Shown: piece by piece, positions 12,055 through 24,090 of the stretch
Position numbering within the stretch: the first letter of the stretch is position 1
How the letters are laid out: each line of letters starts with the position of its first letter
Assembly (NCBI GenBank): GCA_963682055.1
Contig: OY821743.1
Span: 29,374,702 to 29,438,701 of the forward strand
Source of the DNA: Primula veris
Lineage: Eukaryota > Streptophyta > Magnoliopsida > Ericales > Primulaceae
Reading direction: 5' to 3'
DNA length: 64,000 nt
Made by a program: the position numbers and the translations under genes
The notes under the pieces: generated by a model
Told to the model about the DNA's origin: nothing
Database searches by the model: none
The model's input: the letters and a program-made list of their open reading frames with translations, nothing else

Positions 12055-14580
12055 GTCAGGTGTCAATTGGGCCTCATCTGCAGAAGGATTGAACATGTGG
12101 AAATTATCCTTCATATGTTTTTGTGATTAGTGGTTTTATGCGGGATAGAAATCATGCGGTCTGATGTAAATGTGTGTTAAACTAACTAAAGTATTGAACC
12201 AAAGTAAACAAATGTCATTTAAAATCATCAAACAATTCTGTTTGTATTTATTTTCTTTTAGCGCTGCTCGACTGTGCCTCTTTTTCATTCCTAATGTGCA
12301 TAGACCTATTTTTTCACAAATGTGGGAGAAGTTTCTCTAAACGATGGTGGCTTCATATGGATATGTATTACTTCTATATTTATTACAATGAATTTATGCC
12401 TCATTTTGAAGGAACTCCTGTGAATTTCCTCCTTCTTTCGACCCCCTTTGGCTTAAACATAAATGTCGTGGTTTTTTGTGAAACACTAGACTAAAAAAGA
12501 CGTGCCCAACACATGTCTATATTGGTTATACATTGGTTTTTTGTATTGGTTTTTTGGGAACAGTCTTTCTATACAAAAGTAATTTTAAGTATTGTACTCT
12601 AAAAGAAGACGTGCCCAATACGTCTATTTTCCATCATTTAATTTACGGAATGGCACTAAAAATGTAAAAAAAAAAACGTAAGAAGAAAGATGACGGAACA
12701 CACTTGTTTTTCCAAGTAGTACTATGTGCTTTGAGAGACTATTTCTAGATTACTGCAATCATTCAGTTATATGGATTTCTAAAAATATCTAACAACTGGT
12801 AAGCTGACAAGTTGGTAAGCTCTGTAATTTTCTAAAATGTGCTAGGAATCCCCCATATAGCCTTTCAATCTTTGTATTTTAAAGAATGTAAATGTAAATG
12901 TTTTAAAACCAGCATAAAGTCGACCAACTTACCCATAAGCTTTTCTTTAATATCTGTGTTCATATAGGAAACATTCAAGTACTGTATTTGAAAACCTCGT
13001 CTCACAAGTAAGCAAGTGATCCTGTTCTTAAAATTAGCTTTGAATTCCCCTCTATGTTTTCGATATATGAATTTCCAATTTTAAAACCAGCAAAAGGCTA
13101 ACTAACGTGCCAATTAAGTACGTATCACTTAAATATTTGTCTTCATTTTAGCAATACAAGTATTGTAGTTTTGCTGGTGTGTATTATGCAAAGTACTGTA
13201 CTTCAAAACCTCATCTCACAAGTTAAAAGTGATCCCATCCTTCTCTTTACGACAGATGGTGATGCTCAAGGTTTTTCTTTCAAAATAATCCTTCCTGAAA
13301 CTATATGCCCATGATGATGGGGGGAATAAACAACCTTGCAGAACAAAATAATTCTAGTAGTCGTCTTCAACAATATTTCTTTACTGTTCTTATTTGGGAA
13401 GTTCCCACGCTATTAATGGCGATTTTTTATTTTTTTTGCTGAAATACCACTCAACTAATTTGGTGGATTTTTATGTACAAAGATCATTCAACCATACTCT
13501 AAAAAGTAAAAACTCAAAAACAAAGAAACTACGCGCATGAAAGCCAAAACAGAAAAAGAACACATACATTGACATGCAACTGAGGGGATGGATTGCCACA
13601 GTGTACACTGATACAATTATACAAATAAATGAAAAGATATACATATTTATATACATCTAACCTGATCTCGATCTACAACATCTACCAAAGCACAAAAACT
13701 TGCTTTCAAAACTACTTGAACACACAAGAATAACAAGGAAAATCCACCATAGCCTTAGACTACTTAGTGTCAGAAAATAAAGTTAAATACTTCCGAAACA
13801 GTACCATTTGGTACATGTTTCTTGAAAGAGTTGAAACTAAGCCAGGAAAGCGACTCACGGAGTCTCATAGACAAAGCTCTGAAGATACTAAGCAGCAACA
13901 ATCTTATGATCATCCATTACACTTGATGGGAATTGCCGTTACCAAGAAATGTCTACAGCAACATTAGTCCTAAAACAATAACAATATAATATAAAATCCA
14001 AGTTCATCTTTGAACGCTTTGTATATCGTAAACTAACATTTTCAGTTTACTAAATAATTTTAATATTTTAACTTATTTTTTTGTTATAGTTTTTGCTCAT
14101 GAATTTACATCTTCATTTGTGCACCAATAAGGCAATATGCACCTGGTTTGGAAAACTTGCTTTAAAGCTCTCTTCACTCGTTTAGGCAAAAACCTTGTAT
14201 TGAGCAAAAGCTAAAGATTACGCTTTAGGAAAGCTCTTGCAAAACAATTTAGCCATGCTTATGCTTTTAATCAGTGCCATATACCTGAATTGTGTACGCC
14301 AGTAATTGATACTCCTTTTACTTTTCCACTTCGATATGAAAGCATCACACATTTAGCACCACAAAGAACTCTTGAAATTTAAGCTAAAGTGACGATCATG
14401 CCTTGTTAAAAATGGTCCTATTTTTTAAGAAGCAGGCATTTCACCGCTATACTTTATGAAAAATAGTTATGGACTGATCCTGAGTATAGTGCATAAAATA
14501 TAAACACACGCATACTATATAGAATATAGACATATTAAAAAACATGATAACTTTATAATCAAAGTGTTACTTTACCTCCG
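12055..14580. other. Convergent intergenic region between TMEM50 and MEKK
   Basis: It contains both 3' UTRs and no recognisable gene. A two-copy imperfect duplication is present: TTTTAAAACCAGCA... through AAAACCTCGTCTCACAAG at about 12900-13028, and again at about 13079-13242 (AAAACCTCATCTCACAAG). Confidence 0.6.
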
Positions 14581-17500
14581 TTATTTTGAAGAAAAATTTA
14601 GACCCCGTCCAATAGGATGATGGTAGGGAGATGATGAGCCTGAGGATGTGGAAAGTGGTCTTCTAACAAATGAATGCTCTAAGAGCTGAGTAGCAGTGGG
14701 CCGCTCATTAGGATCAACTTTCAGGCATCTAGATATAAAATCCCGTGCATCTCTAGAGAGAGAATCAGGAATAGGTGGCGGCTCACCTCTTCCAATCCTA
14801 AACAAGGCTGGCATCTGTTGTTATCAAAGACGAAAAGATGTTGCATCACCATGTTGTTAAATTTTGCAAATTATTAATATTAGAAAAATCGACTATAAGA
14901 GGAGATTCTGGGAGAACAATGTTTGCCACTTACACATTCTAAAGGAGAATATGGAATGCGACGGGTCAACATTTCTAAGACGGTGCATCCAAGACTCCAT
15001 ATATCGGCTGGAAGCCCATACCCTTGGTGTCTCCCTCTAACAACCTGCAATTGTCAATTATGATAATAAATAATAGTATATATATTTTGCTCTTTTAATA
15101 TAATAATTAGTAATAGATGTATATATATTCCAGCGTGGGTTTTTGCATCTACACTTCTTGCCAATAAATCCAAGTTGTACGTGATTTTAATAAGAAGGTA
15201 AATCAAGAATGAAAATACGCGAATAACTTGCATAACCATTCATAAAATTCATGACATTTCTTGCTAGAATTTTTTTTTATCCAGGATATCATGTGTCGAA
15301 CTTAGATTTTGAAAAATAAACTACAGCTAAAACTTCAAAGTTGATAAGATGACTGGAGCAAAACTCTGGCCATGTTTTCTGTAAAACAGGGATCCCACTA
15401 AGTAGAAACCAATATTTGGATATTAATCATCACTACATCATGTATCTATTCAAGAGGCCATGTACATAGGTATATCAATACTACCCAATTCAGCCACCGA
15501 ACACACACAAGCATGAAAATATCAGAAGATGATAGTAATGTGCAAATCCCCACTAAGTAGTTACAATTTATAAAAAAACACAATGTGGTAGATTATTGAA
15601 GGCGAACCTCTGGTGCCATCCAAAATGCCGTTCCTTTGCAAGATTTGACGTCATTTAGTTTAGTCGCCTGCAAAAGAATATACCAAGTATAAAGGAGACA
15701 AATATAGGGAGAAGGTTTGCCTGACAACGAAAACATGGGGAATGCAAACCTTTGCCAATCCAAAATCAGCCAGTTTAACGGAACCATCTGCACCCACCAA
15801 TATATTAGCACATTTTATATCCCTGCTTGACAAAGATAAAACATCAGAAACATCACAGGTGATATTCATACCAACACATATTGCATTACTTAACAGTCAT
15901 TTATGAAATCAGGACGATACAAATGTACTTATATCCACATCAAACAAAACCAAATGACCAATATATCTGATTTTATTCTTCAATCAAAATAATTTTACTT
16001 GTGACAAGTAACCAAAAAAGATGTTTCATATGTCTTGAAACTTAAGTCAGATCTTAGTTAATTGTTTTCATAAGGTGTAAGCTCCAATTTCAACTCCCCA
16101 TAAACCTAAGGTATACCACCTGCAAGATTATAAATGCCAGCGTGCCAAGTATCACACTTGTAAACTATAGCATGAGGTAAAACGAATATTTCAAGAGAGA
16201 GTAGTATGTAATATTCACAAATAAAAATAACTAAAACTCACTGAAGTTGCTATATAAGAATAAAGTACAAATTAGAAACTTTTTTCTTGCCTGTGAACCA
16301 CATTTCGCTCATGAAGATACTTCAAGCCATGCAATATTTGCCTTGTGTATGAGGACACTTGGGAATCTCGAAGATGATACTTCTGGTAGAGGCTTAGAAG
16401 AGAACCTTTAGTTACCAGCTCAAGAAAGATGTATAGATGTGCTTCATCCTACAGGAAACAATATTCTGTAAATAAACAATAGAAGTTTTGAAGCATTTAT
16501 TAGCACGAGATGTGCATTACTAAGAATTAAAAAGATAAACGTCAGGGTAAAAAAAAACTGAAACAACACGAACGAAATCACAAAGCCGATTCTATTCGAT
16601 TTCTAGTTTTAAAAAGGTGGTCACCTGAATTGAACCGATGTATGATGTATTGATTCTGCCAGTTTTGGTTCAACCAGAAAACTGAATCGAAAAAACCAGC
16701 ATTGTTTACAACTGCAATTCTCTAAACGTAACTTGGTCATTTTTAGATTTAACCTATCGAGCTAAGTTGGTCGAGAAGCATGTCCATTAAATTTGTTATC
16801 AATGGACTCGAATGCAACTGTAAACATTTTTTCTATCTTCGATTTTTCCCCTAAGCCAAATCATTTTATTTAATAATCGAATCTCAGAAAATCTGTGAAC
16901 CCAGCATATGAATGCCGATGCATCTTATTCTACTCCAAAGTCGGTCCTAATCTTTCATTATTCCTCCACCCCTATCCAGAGGCGATGAAGGATCGGGGAG
17001 AGAGCGAGAACGATCGAGAAAGAGAGAGAGAGAGAGAGATCTGAAGGAAAAGAGTAACAATATTGTAGACCGGGTCTACTAAAAATGTGGGTGTGACAAC
17101 CACTAAAAACCCAACACATGTGAGAACCCAAACATAACTACCCTAAATTTAATTTAAAATTCAAACTAAATTATTCTATTGGTTGCCACACTCTTAAAAA
17201 GTGTAGACCAGGTTCATACAAGTGTTTCTCGAAGGAAAATGACTGAGAGGCGCACGGTCCACACCAGTTTCTGGCGCAAGCACAAAGACCCAAATGAATA
17301 ACCATACAAAACCAATACAACGACAGAACTCTTAAGAACACCAAATGAATGACCCAAATGCATAGCCAGCATGCCTCCCGAAATTCATATATCTAAACAA
17401 TCTTGTATATGAAAATTTTCATCTAGATTGACACGAGTTGCAGAATAATGTAACGAAAGTGCTAAACTCATCAAATCCTGCCTTTTGTTAGTAGAACAAC

Positions 17501-20400
17501 ACCAATAATTCTTCTAGAACCGGAACGGTATATCTAACACGAAACGAAAACTTAGAAAGTATGAAATCCAAACTTCCTAATGCTGAGATCTTGCCCAGTC
17601 TACGTCAAAATATGCCTTTCGTACAATAACAGGACTTGGAACAACATGAGAAGGTCCAATACTTTCTTTAAGAAAAGTAAAGCCTGAGACGACTCAGGCA
17701 CACGGTAGTGAATCAAATTTACTCTTAATGCTTCCTAAGTGAGTTATCTGGAGCTCTTAGTAATGCCTTGGTGGGAGCCAATACAACTCGAGAAAATTCC
17801 CATATCTCTACAAAATCTTCATAAACCAAAATAAAAAAACTAATAATACAAGATGGAAAATGACAAGTGTTGCTTGTCAAGAAAAAAAAAATTGACTTAA
17901 AAAATGCAGACATCAACCAGAAACCAGCAAAAGGTACCTTATCTGTTCCCAAATACTGGACTATGTTCTCATTTTCAAACTGACTAAGCAGAGCAATTTC
18001 CTGAAATAAGTACAAAGCATAGGTAATGAGAGTTGAGGCATATTGGATTAAAGAGGGCATTGGTTATTACTCGAAAACAACACAAGAAGAATGTCAGGAA
18101 TGAAACAATGACTATTACCTGCTCAAGCTGATATATACTTTGGCGTCCCATATCTCCCTGATCAAGCAAAGACACTTCCTTTATAGCTATAAAGTAACCA
18201 CCACTACACAAACCACACACGAACTGTTAAAAATGCACAACTACAGTCTACATTAAGTAAAAGATAATGAGAATTGACAAATAATCAGTATAAACTGTGT
18301 ACTTTACAGGATAAATTCCGCACTCGCTCACATAATATATGGACCCAAAAATGGTTGGGCTAATGTAGGCACTCTCCTGTATCTAAAATAACTTTTTCCA
18401 CATTCCGTTTAAGTACCAGGACGTAAATAATTCCTCGATTCCCACTTGTTCTCCTTTTAAAAGTGACATCAATCTTGTAATTCATCTAGGTTTAATTTAA
18501 ATACATGTGGGAAAACCACATCCAGGTTAATGATGGTCCATAAACCCAAACTTTATCTGGTATTTTCTCATTTGCTTACCCTAATAAGTGACAGAGCCTA
18601 AAAGTCCCTAACCTGGTTTATGATTAAGATAAAAACAAATAGTAAGGGTTAAAGAGCTTACTCGGCAATGCCTTCATATACCGTTCCAAACGATCCCCGA
18701 CCCAAAAGCTCACCTTTCTCCCAATACGTAATAACCTTTTTAAATCTACCATTCGGCGAAATATTCGACATAGGCTCCGTCGTCGAACTCGACGAATCAT
18801 CGTCGTTCGAGGTAGTTGTAAACGAGCACGATTCGGATAAAAAAGCAGCACTCCCCCTCAGCCTCGCCTCCCTCTCTTCCTCATCATCATAGTAAGAACT
18901 CCTCTCTCTAACCGGAGAAGGGTTCTCTTCACTATCGGGAGCAAAAGACCTCATTATATCCCAAGTAGAGCTCGTGTTGTCGATAACCCTAGCCGAAATC
19001 GAGGGTGGGGGAGCTAAAAGTGGCGGCCTAACCCCCTTTATCCCTCTCATCGATCCAATATTTGCAAATTTAGTCACATTAACACCAACATTGTTATGAT
19101 CGCCACAATCCAAACTAGAGTTATCAATACTCAATCCCTTGATTTCACCCCTACTAGTGCTGCAATGGTCTATAGATTCCGTAATCGCACACGGATTTCT
19201 ATTTACATCGCCCCTACTAATATCAAACATAGAGCTAGCGTTACTAACAACTATTGGCGAAACATTGAATTGATCATTAGTAACGACTTGGTCACTAACC
19301 CTAACACTATCCTTAAACATATTCGACAACCCGGCAACACGTGTCTCACCAAGGGTTTCTCTCTCCCTTTGGCTACACGTATCCTCGCTACTAACATCCA
19401 AAACAGACCTCGTGTTACCATCAACCACCACGAACCGATCATTACGAGCAACAACTTCTCTATCATCAAAGCTATTCAATAAATAGTGATCCCGTTTCTC
19501 ACTTAACATGCCGTCGTTACTAACATCCGAAATCGATCTCGTTTTATTAGTAACTATTTCTTCACTAAACCCTCTCTCACCTAGGATTTCTCTCTCTCTA
19601 ACATCCAAAACCGACCTCGTATTACCATCAACCGCCACAAACCGATAATTACTAGCAACAACTTCTCCATCCTCACACCTATTCAATAAATCAAGACCCC
19701 GTTTCTCACTTAAGGTTCCTCTCTCCCTCTCTCTACACGTTTCGTCACTTGTAGCATCGAAATTTGACCTCGTAGCATCATTAACAACAGAATCACTATT
19801 TAACAATTCTAGACCCTGTTTCTCAGCTAGGGTTTCTCTCTCCCTCCCTCCTTCTCTCTCCCTCTCGGTACACGTTTCGTCATTTCTAACATCGAGACCC
19901 GGTTTATGACAAAGGGTTTTTCTCTCCCTCTCTCTACTCATCTTGCCACTACTAACATCAGAACTCGACATCGTAGCATAATTACCAACACTATTTGACG
20001 CATCATCGAGACCCGGTTTCTGACCTAGAATTTCTCTCTCCCTCTCTCTACCCCTCTCGCTCTCGTCCTGACGCATACGAGGCAAAACATTAGACGCCGA
20101 CCTCGCCTTATGAGCCTCCCAAGAAGCAACAGGTATCGCAAAATCATCAGGCGACAACCCTAAACTTTGAAATATCATATCAATCTCTCCATCTTGGATC
20201 CCGTGTATACGGAAGCTCGAATTGTTCGGTGCAAGGTCTAGAGATCGGGTACGGAGGGACTGACAAGTGGCACTATCAGGAGGGTCGTATTCGATGTTCT
20301 TTCTTAAAGCTAATCGGCGCTCGAGCTTAGGTCCTTTGTTGTTGTTGTTCATTTTGTTACGTTTTTTATGGGAAATTAGGAATTTGGGTATGCGGTTCAT
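14581..20400 (-). CDS. MEKK1-like: MEKK1-type MAP kinase kinase kinase, 840 aa, 8 exons
   Basis: A Ser/Thr kinase that would phosphorylate MAPKKs at the top of a MAPK cascade. Exons on the minus strand: 20400-18662, 18203-18119, 18000-17938, 16448-16291, 15822-15750, 15667-15608, 15044-14934, 14814-14581. The N-terminus has the MEKK1-family blocks LERRLALRKNIEYD, TRSLDL, SSFRIHG and IFQSLGLSPDDFAIPVASWEA. Residues about 117-355 are an unusual run of RERE-containing repeats. IKGVRPPLLAPPP (454-466) and the SSTWD block (477-481) match the family linker. The kinase domain starts near 560: glycine loop LGRGSFGTVYEG, catalytic K588, HRDIKCAN (D683), DFG 701-703, GTAFWMAPE ending at 726, then the C-lobe to RPTATQLLEHSFVRRPL. 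All key residues are present. The intron after HR (16290-15823) has a GC donor. Arabidopsis MEKK1 is near 600 aa, so this N-terminus is enlarged. MEKK2/3 orthology cannot be excluded. Confidence 0.95.
15823..16290 (-). other. GC-AG intron inside the MEKK kinase domain
   Basis: The exon ends CAC AG and the intron starts GCAAG; it ends CAAGCAG before GGATATAAAATG. Only this choice restores the codons for H-R-D-I-K-C. The donor context AG|GCAAG is that of known GC-AG plant introns. No GT in frame nearby gives an intact HRD motif. Confidence 0.85.
17020..17039. repeat. (AG)n microsatellite in MEKK intron 3
   Basis: A short run of GA dinucleotides in the 1.5 kb intron between exons 3 and 4. Confidence 0.9.
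17065..17219. mobile_element. MITE-like element with about 37-bp terminal inverted repeats
   Basis: The left arm (ACCGGGTCTACTAAAAATG, GTGTGACAACCA) and the reverse complement of the right arm (AACCTGGTCTACACTTTTTA, GTGTGGCAACCA) match with few differences. The element is about 155 bp, non-coding, and lies in MEKK intron 3. Target duplications are not clear, so superfamily is open. Confidence 0.65.
18977..20055 (-). repeat. Coding tandem repeat in MEKK exon 1
   Basis: On the plus strand the exon shows repeated CTCTCTCCCTCTCTCTAC tracts separated by about 90-140 bases of related sequence (ACATCCAAAACCGACCTCGT, ACTATTCAATAAATA, CCCGTTTCTCACTTA). In protein this gives about seven units of RERE(R)xTLxEKxGLDLLN followed by a variable DGNTRSVLDVSS-like segment. 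The densest part covers residues about 117-355; the coordinates given include weaker flanking similarity. Confidence 0.8.
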
Positions 20401-21109
20401 GGTGAGGAGCTTGGCTCCATTTATATATAAATAAATATATGTGTATGTATAGGTTTGTGTGTGTATGTATAGGTTTTTTAGTGTGTGTTTTTAGAGAGAG
20501 AGAGAGAGATGATGATGAAATGAGTGAAAGACTAAAGGGAAAGACTGGTAAACGCCGTCGAAGAGGAGAGAGAGTAAATAATTACAATTATGATCCCTTA
20601 GTTTGTTAAATACTTACATAAAGCTACCCGAGGTTTTAGATCTTCTTAGTATTTGCCGTATCAAAGGTTAGAAGTGGACTGATTGGGGACATAACGGGGA
20701 GAGAGAGAACTAGGTGGAAATAGTTATGGTTGTTGTCCCATTTGATTACAAAAAATATCAGGATATTATCTGTTGCTCAATTGATAGTAACATGCATGTC
20801 GCTTAATTTAGCAACATATACTAACCAATTTGTTGTTGAACTGTTGCTAAATTTAACGACATTCAGTTTACCAACATAGCGTCCGATTGTATACTGACAA
20901 TTTCTTATAGTGTCTATTTTGATAAAATTTAATGTAAGTTTATTTTTAATGTATTTTGATTAAAATACATTAAAAAAATAACGTTTCAACTGTCATCTAC
21001 CAAAATTAGTTTTGCAACATGTCTCCTTAAAAGTCCGTGGTTCCGTCCCTCATAATGGGTGTCTGGGTTTATTTGTTAAATTTATACTTTTAAATCTTGT
21101 TATTTATTA

Positions 21110-21397
21110 CTCCATTTGTTTCGTATTACAATATGTTTACTTTAAAAAAAAACATGTGGTTTTGATTTACAATCGAATCATAGTTTCATGATTGACAAGA
21201 ATATCGAAAGAATGAAGAGAGTATAATCTAAATTGCTGGAAGAGTGCACAACTTGCAAGTAAGTTAATCAAAGTTTGTTTGTTTTTTGGAAAGTAGGTTG
21301 TTTAAATATGTTAATTTTGAAGTTTATAATAGAATTACAATGTCAAAATTCTAGTTATCAGTCTAAAAAAGACTAAAACTGAAAGAGACACGGGAAG
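21110..21397. mobile_element. Stowaway-like MITE, 288 bp
   Basis: It starts CTCCATTTGTTTCGTATTAC after TA and ends GAGACACGGGAAG before TA, which fits the plant Stowaway terminal pattern (CTCCxTCxGTxxC) with TA target duplication. The terminal repeats are imperfect, so confidence is moderate. Confidence 0.5.
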
Positions 21398-22035
21398 TAA
21401 AAACATTAAATAAGACTATTTTTTTTTGGAAAGATTAATCAACTATAATAATAAAAGCAAAAAAGTGACAATAGAAAAAGGAAAAACACGGTTTTCCAAC
21501 TACCTCAAATATATAATATGAGAATGAGATAATGTTGCTTTGTGTCACCCACTCACCCTCCTCAAGTTTCTTTCATAATTGATTTGATTGATGATGAACT
21601 TTATATTTCTATATTATGTTATGTGGGACTATGTGCGACATTATAAAAACCAAGAGGATATTAGTAAAATTCCTAGACATATCATGAGATTCTTGATATT
21701 AAAATAACATTTGTGGGGAAACTTAAGTAATTATTCGGAAAAAACGCGGTGACTTATAAGTTTTTAGTCTTTGAGTCTTTTTTAGGTGGTGAAGATGACG
21801 TGGTTGAGATCAATGCGCTGGCGTCACTGAGTTGGATTATTATTCTTTTTTTAATGGAAAACAAAAAAACACGTGAGTAGTTTAAGTGAAATATAATGAA
21901 ATATATTACAACCATTCATATAACTTCATCGAATTTATCAAATAACAATTCGAACATATACTTTACATATATATATTTATGCATAAGAGCAAAAATTCTA
22001 GTAATAAAACATATAATTAATTCAAATACTAGTAT

Positions 22036-22220
22036 CACTATAAAAAAAAAAAAAAAATACTCAAATAGGTACGGGATTAGTGATGTTATTTTTTGTTACG
22101 AGCTTATTAACGACGGTTTTTGTGATGTGACCGTTTAGTCAATTTGTGACGGTTTTGTCAATTTACGACAGGCTTGTGACAGCTTTTGACTCTTACTAAA
22201 TCAAACATTATTTTGTAGTG
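22036..22220. mobile_element. CACTA-type miniature transposon, 185 bp
   Basis: The ends are CACTATAAAAAAAA and, inverted, CACTACAAAATAATG. A perfect 3-bp target duplication TAT flanks it (22033-22035 and 22221-22223), the size made by CACTA transposase. Inside are short repeated ACGACGG/GTGACGG/GTGACAG motifs typical of CACTA subterminal regions. There is no coding sequence. Confidence 0.82.
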
Positions 22221-23082
22221 TATAGTGCATGTTACTTTACTGACTTAATTTCATCGTGTTATGTTCACTTATTACAAAAATAGCATTTTATAAATTTCAA
22301 AACTTTTAATTAAAATTACTTTCCGGCCATCTTGTCAAGTATAACGGGGAATGCCTTCCACATGTCACCAATGGCTCATCTAATACCACTAATGGCGTTG
22401 CTAAATCTCATGGTCACTTAGATCTAGATTACAAAGATGGTGGGTGAAATTAAATGCTGAACTGCTATTTTTAATCTATTAATATTAAAATTGAACAATA
22501 TAGATTTGATCGCAACCACTACAATGCTATAATTGTCGTATTTATCTTAAGTTAGTTGCCCCGACGTACTTCTTTATCTAACTGTACTACGAACGCTCCA
22601 TTTAATTGCGTTACAGTTAAGTGACAATTTCTTAATGATCGGTGCAACACGCCTCAAATGTTTGACTAACAATAATACTAATAATTAAGTTTTTCATGCG
22701 CATGTGATGTACACGTGGTTCTTTCAAGGTGTCCGACATAATGGTAGCATCATGACCATACGATCGAATTTTATTTTTCATGTAAAATGGACTATTGTAT
22801 ATTCACTTTGTCCGACGTATTCAATCCGGAGTAATAAGAATATGAATATTAGTTGGTCTGAACATTCATCTAAAATAACGATTAAACCTATAAAAATCAA
22901 ATATATGATTCACCAAAAAAATAATAACAAAGCATTTTCCTCATAACAAAGAATTCCAAACGGAGGGGACACATTTTTTTATATATATTTTTTCTTACCC
23001 AATTTAAGGTTTTCCCATAACATGATGGGCGAACACTAAGTTTAAGAGATTTCATTAAAAAGAATAGAAAAATAATAATGTT

Positions 23083-23087
23083 ATCAT
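23083..23087. repeat. Target site duplication ATCAT, left
   Basis: The five bases before the left LTR match the five after the right LTR (29895-29899). Confidence 0.9.
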
Positions 23088-23310
23088 TGTTGTGTGGCAT
23101 ATTAGCTCGTTATAGATATATATAGAGATATGTATAGATATAGAGAGAGGTATGAGAGACAACAATAAATGAGACTTTATTAATCAGAATGTATGAATGA
23201 ATAATAAATACAAGACCTCTAACCCTCTTTATATAGATAGAGGGGTAGGGTTACAAGCCCACTTGGGCCCATAAAATACAAGCCCAATAGTCCAATAATA
23301 TCTTACAACA
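23088..23310 (-). repeat. 3' LTR of the copia element
   Basis: 223 bp, near identical to 29676-29894. It is the 3' LTR because the purine tract abuts it. It shares with the other LTR a GATATATATAGAGATAT block and the motif AATAATAAATACAAGACC. Confidence 0.92.
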
Positions 23311-23322
23311 CCCCCCTTTGGA
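23311..23322 (-). other. Polypurine tract
   Basis: On the minus strand TCCAAAGGGGGG lies directly before the 3' LTR, the usual place and composition for plus-strand priming. Confidence 0.8.
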
Positions 23323-23384
23323 CGTTTTGAATTCTTCGTCTTCAAGCAGTCGATCTGAGTCGAGTTCATTCGCAGTGCTAAACA

Positions 23385-24090
23385 CATAAAAACCTTAGGG
23401 CCGAAAAACCCAGTGTGGGACAAAACCGGTACCTAGGAGAAACTGTGTAGCCGAATGATATAGGCCGAAATATCATGTAAGTAACTAACCACAAAACAGT
23501 GTGCCTCATCAAAACCTTGTCAGAGAAAACCCAATGGGAAAATCTCTGATCGAAGGAAAAAGAGTGCAACAGTGGTGGTAGTAGTAGGGGATCAACCACA
23601 AAAAAGGTGCCTCATCAAAACCTTGCTAGAGTAAACCTAGTGGGAAAAACCTCTAGTCGAAGGACAAAAGAGTACACAGTGGTAAGAAGTATATAACAGG
23701 ATACTCCCCCTAATTTCGGTAATCTTAAGTGAGATAAGATGGGAACGTGTCTCGCTAAAAACCTTGCCAAGGAAAACCCAGTGGGAAAAAACCTTGGTCT
23801 AAGGACAAAAAGAGTGCACGAGCATGCGAATGGATGCTGCCCCTCGCTTGCACACAACAGGGTGTGAGAATTTCGAATAAGTAGTAATTAGTACAATAAG
23901 CATTCACATGGATGTTCCCCTTCACTTGCACATGACTGGGTGCAAGGATTTCATATTTCAAGAAACAGTACGAGCATTCGACTGGATGTTTCATTTACTT
24001 GCACAAGATTGTATGCAAGAAAATATAACGTGGAATAAAACGAGCATTCGATGGGATGCTCTTAAACTTCATATGTGAAGATTTATTTCG
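23385..24090 (-). repeat. Copia 3' non-coding region with two repeat families
   Basis: Family 1: four copies (near 23389, 23511, 23618, 23756) of an approximately 40-base unit containing AAAACCTTG, AAAACCCAGTGGGAAAA and ACCTCT on the plus strand. Family 2: four copies (near 23818, 23897, 23971, 24039) of an approximately 75-base unit with GAGCATTCGAxTGGATG and CTTGCACA. An extra purine-rich sequence (reverse of CTCCCCCTAATT, about 23704) lies inside, resembling a second polypurine tract. None of it is coding. Confidence 0.75.

Larger units (their letters stand above)
20401..23087. other. Region upstream of MEKK, no gene; small transposons
   Basis: The first 150 bases upstream of the MEKK start hold GT-rich sequence and, on the minus strand, a CT run (20491-20508), a common 5' UTR or core-promoter feature in plants. 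Further out lie a Stowaway-like and a CACTA-like miniature element, listed separately. No exon-like sequence is seen. Confidence 0.6.

Noticed and set aside
19096..19482. 128-codon plus-strand open frame
   Set aside because: It is antisense to MEKK exon 1 and arises from the repeat-rich coding sequence; no family similarity.
23375..24090. CRISPR-like regular spacing of short repeats
   Set aside because: Repeats are imperfect, unequal in spacing and belong to the copia 3' region of a plant genome.
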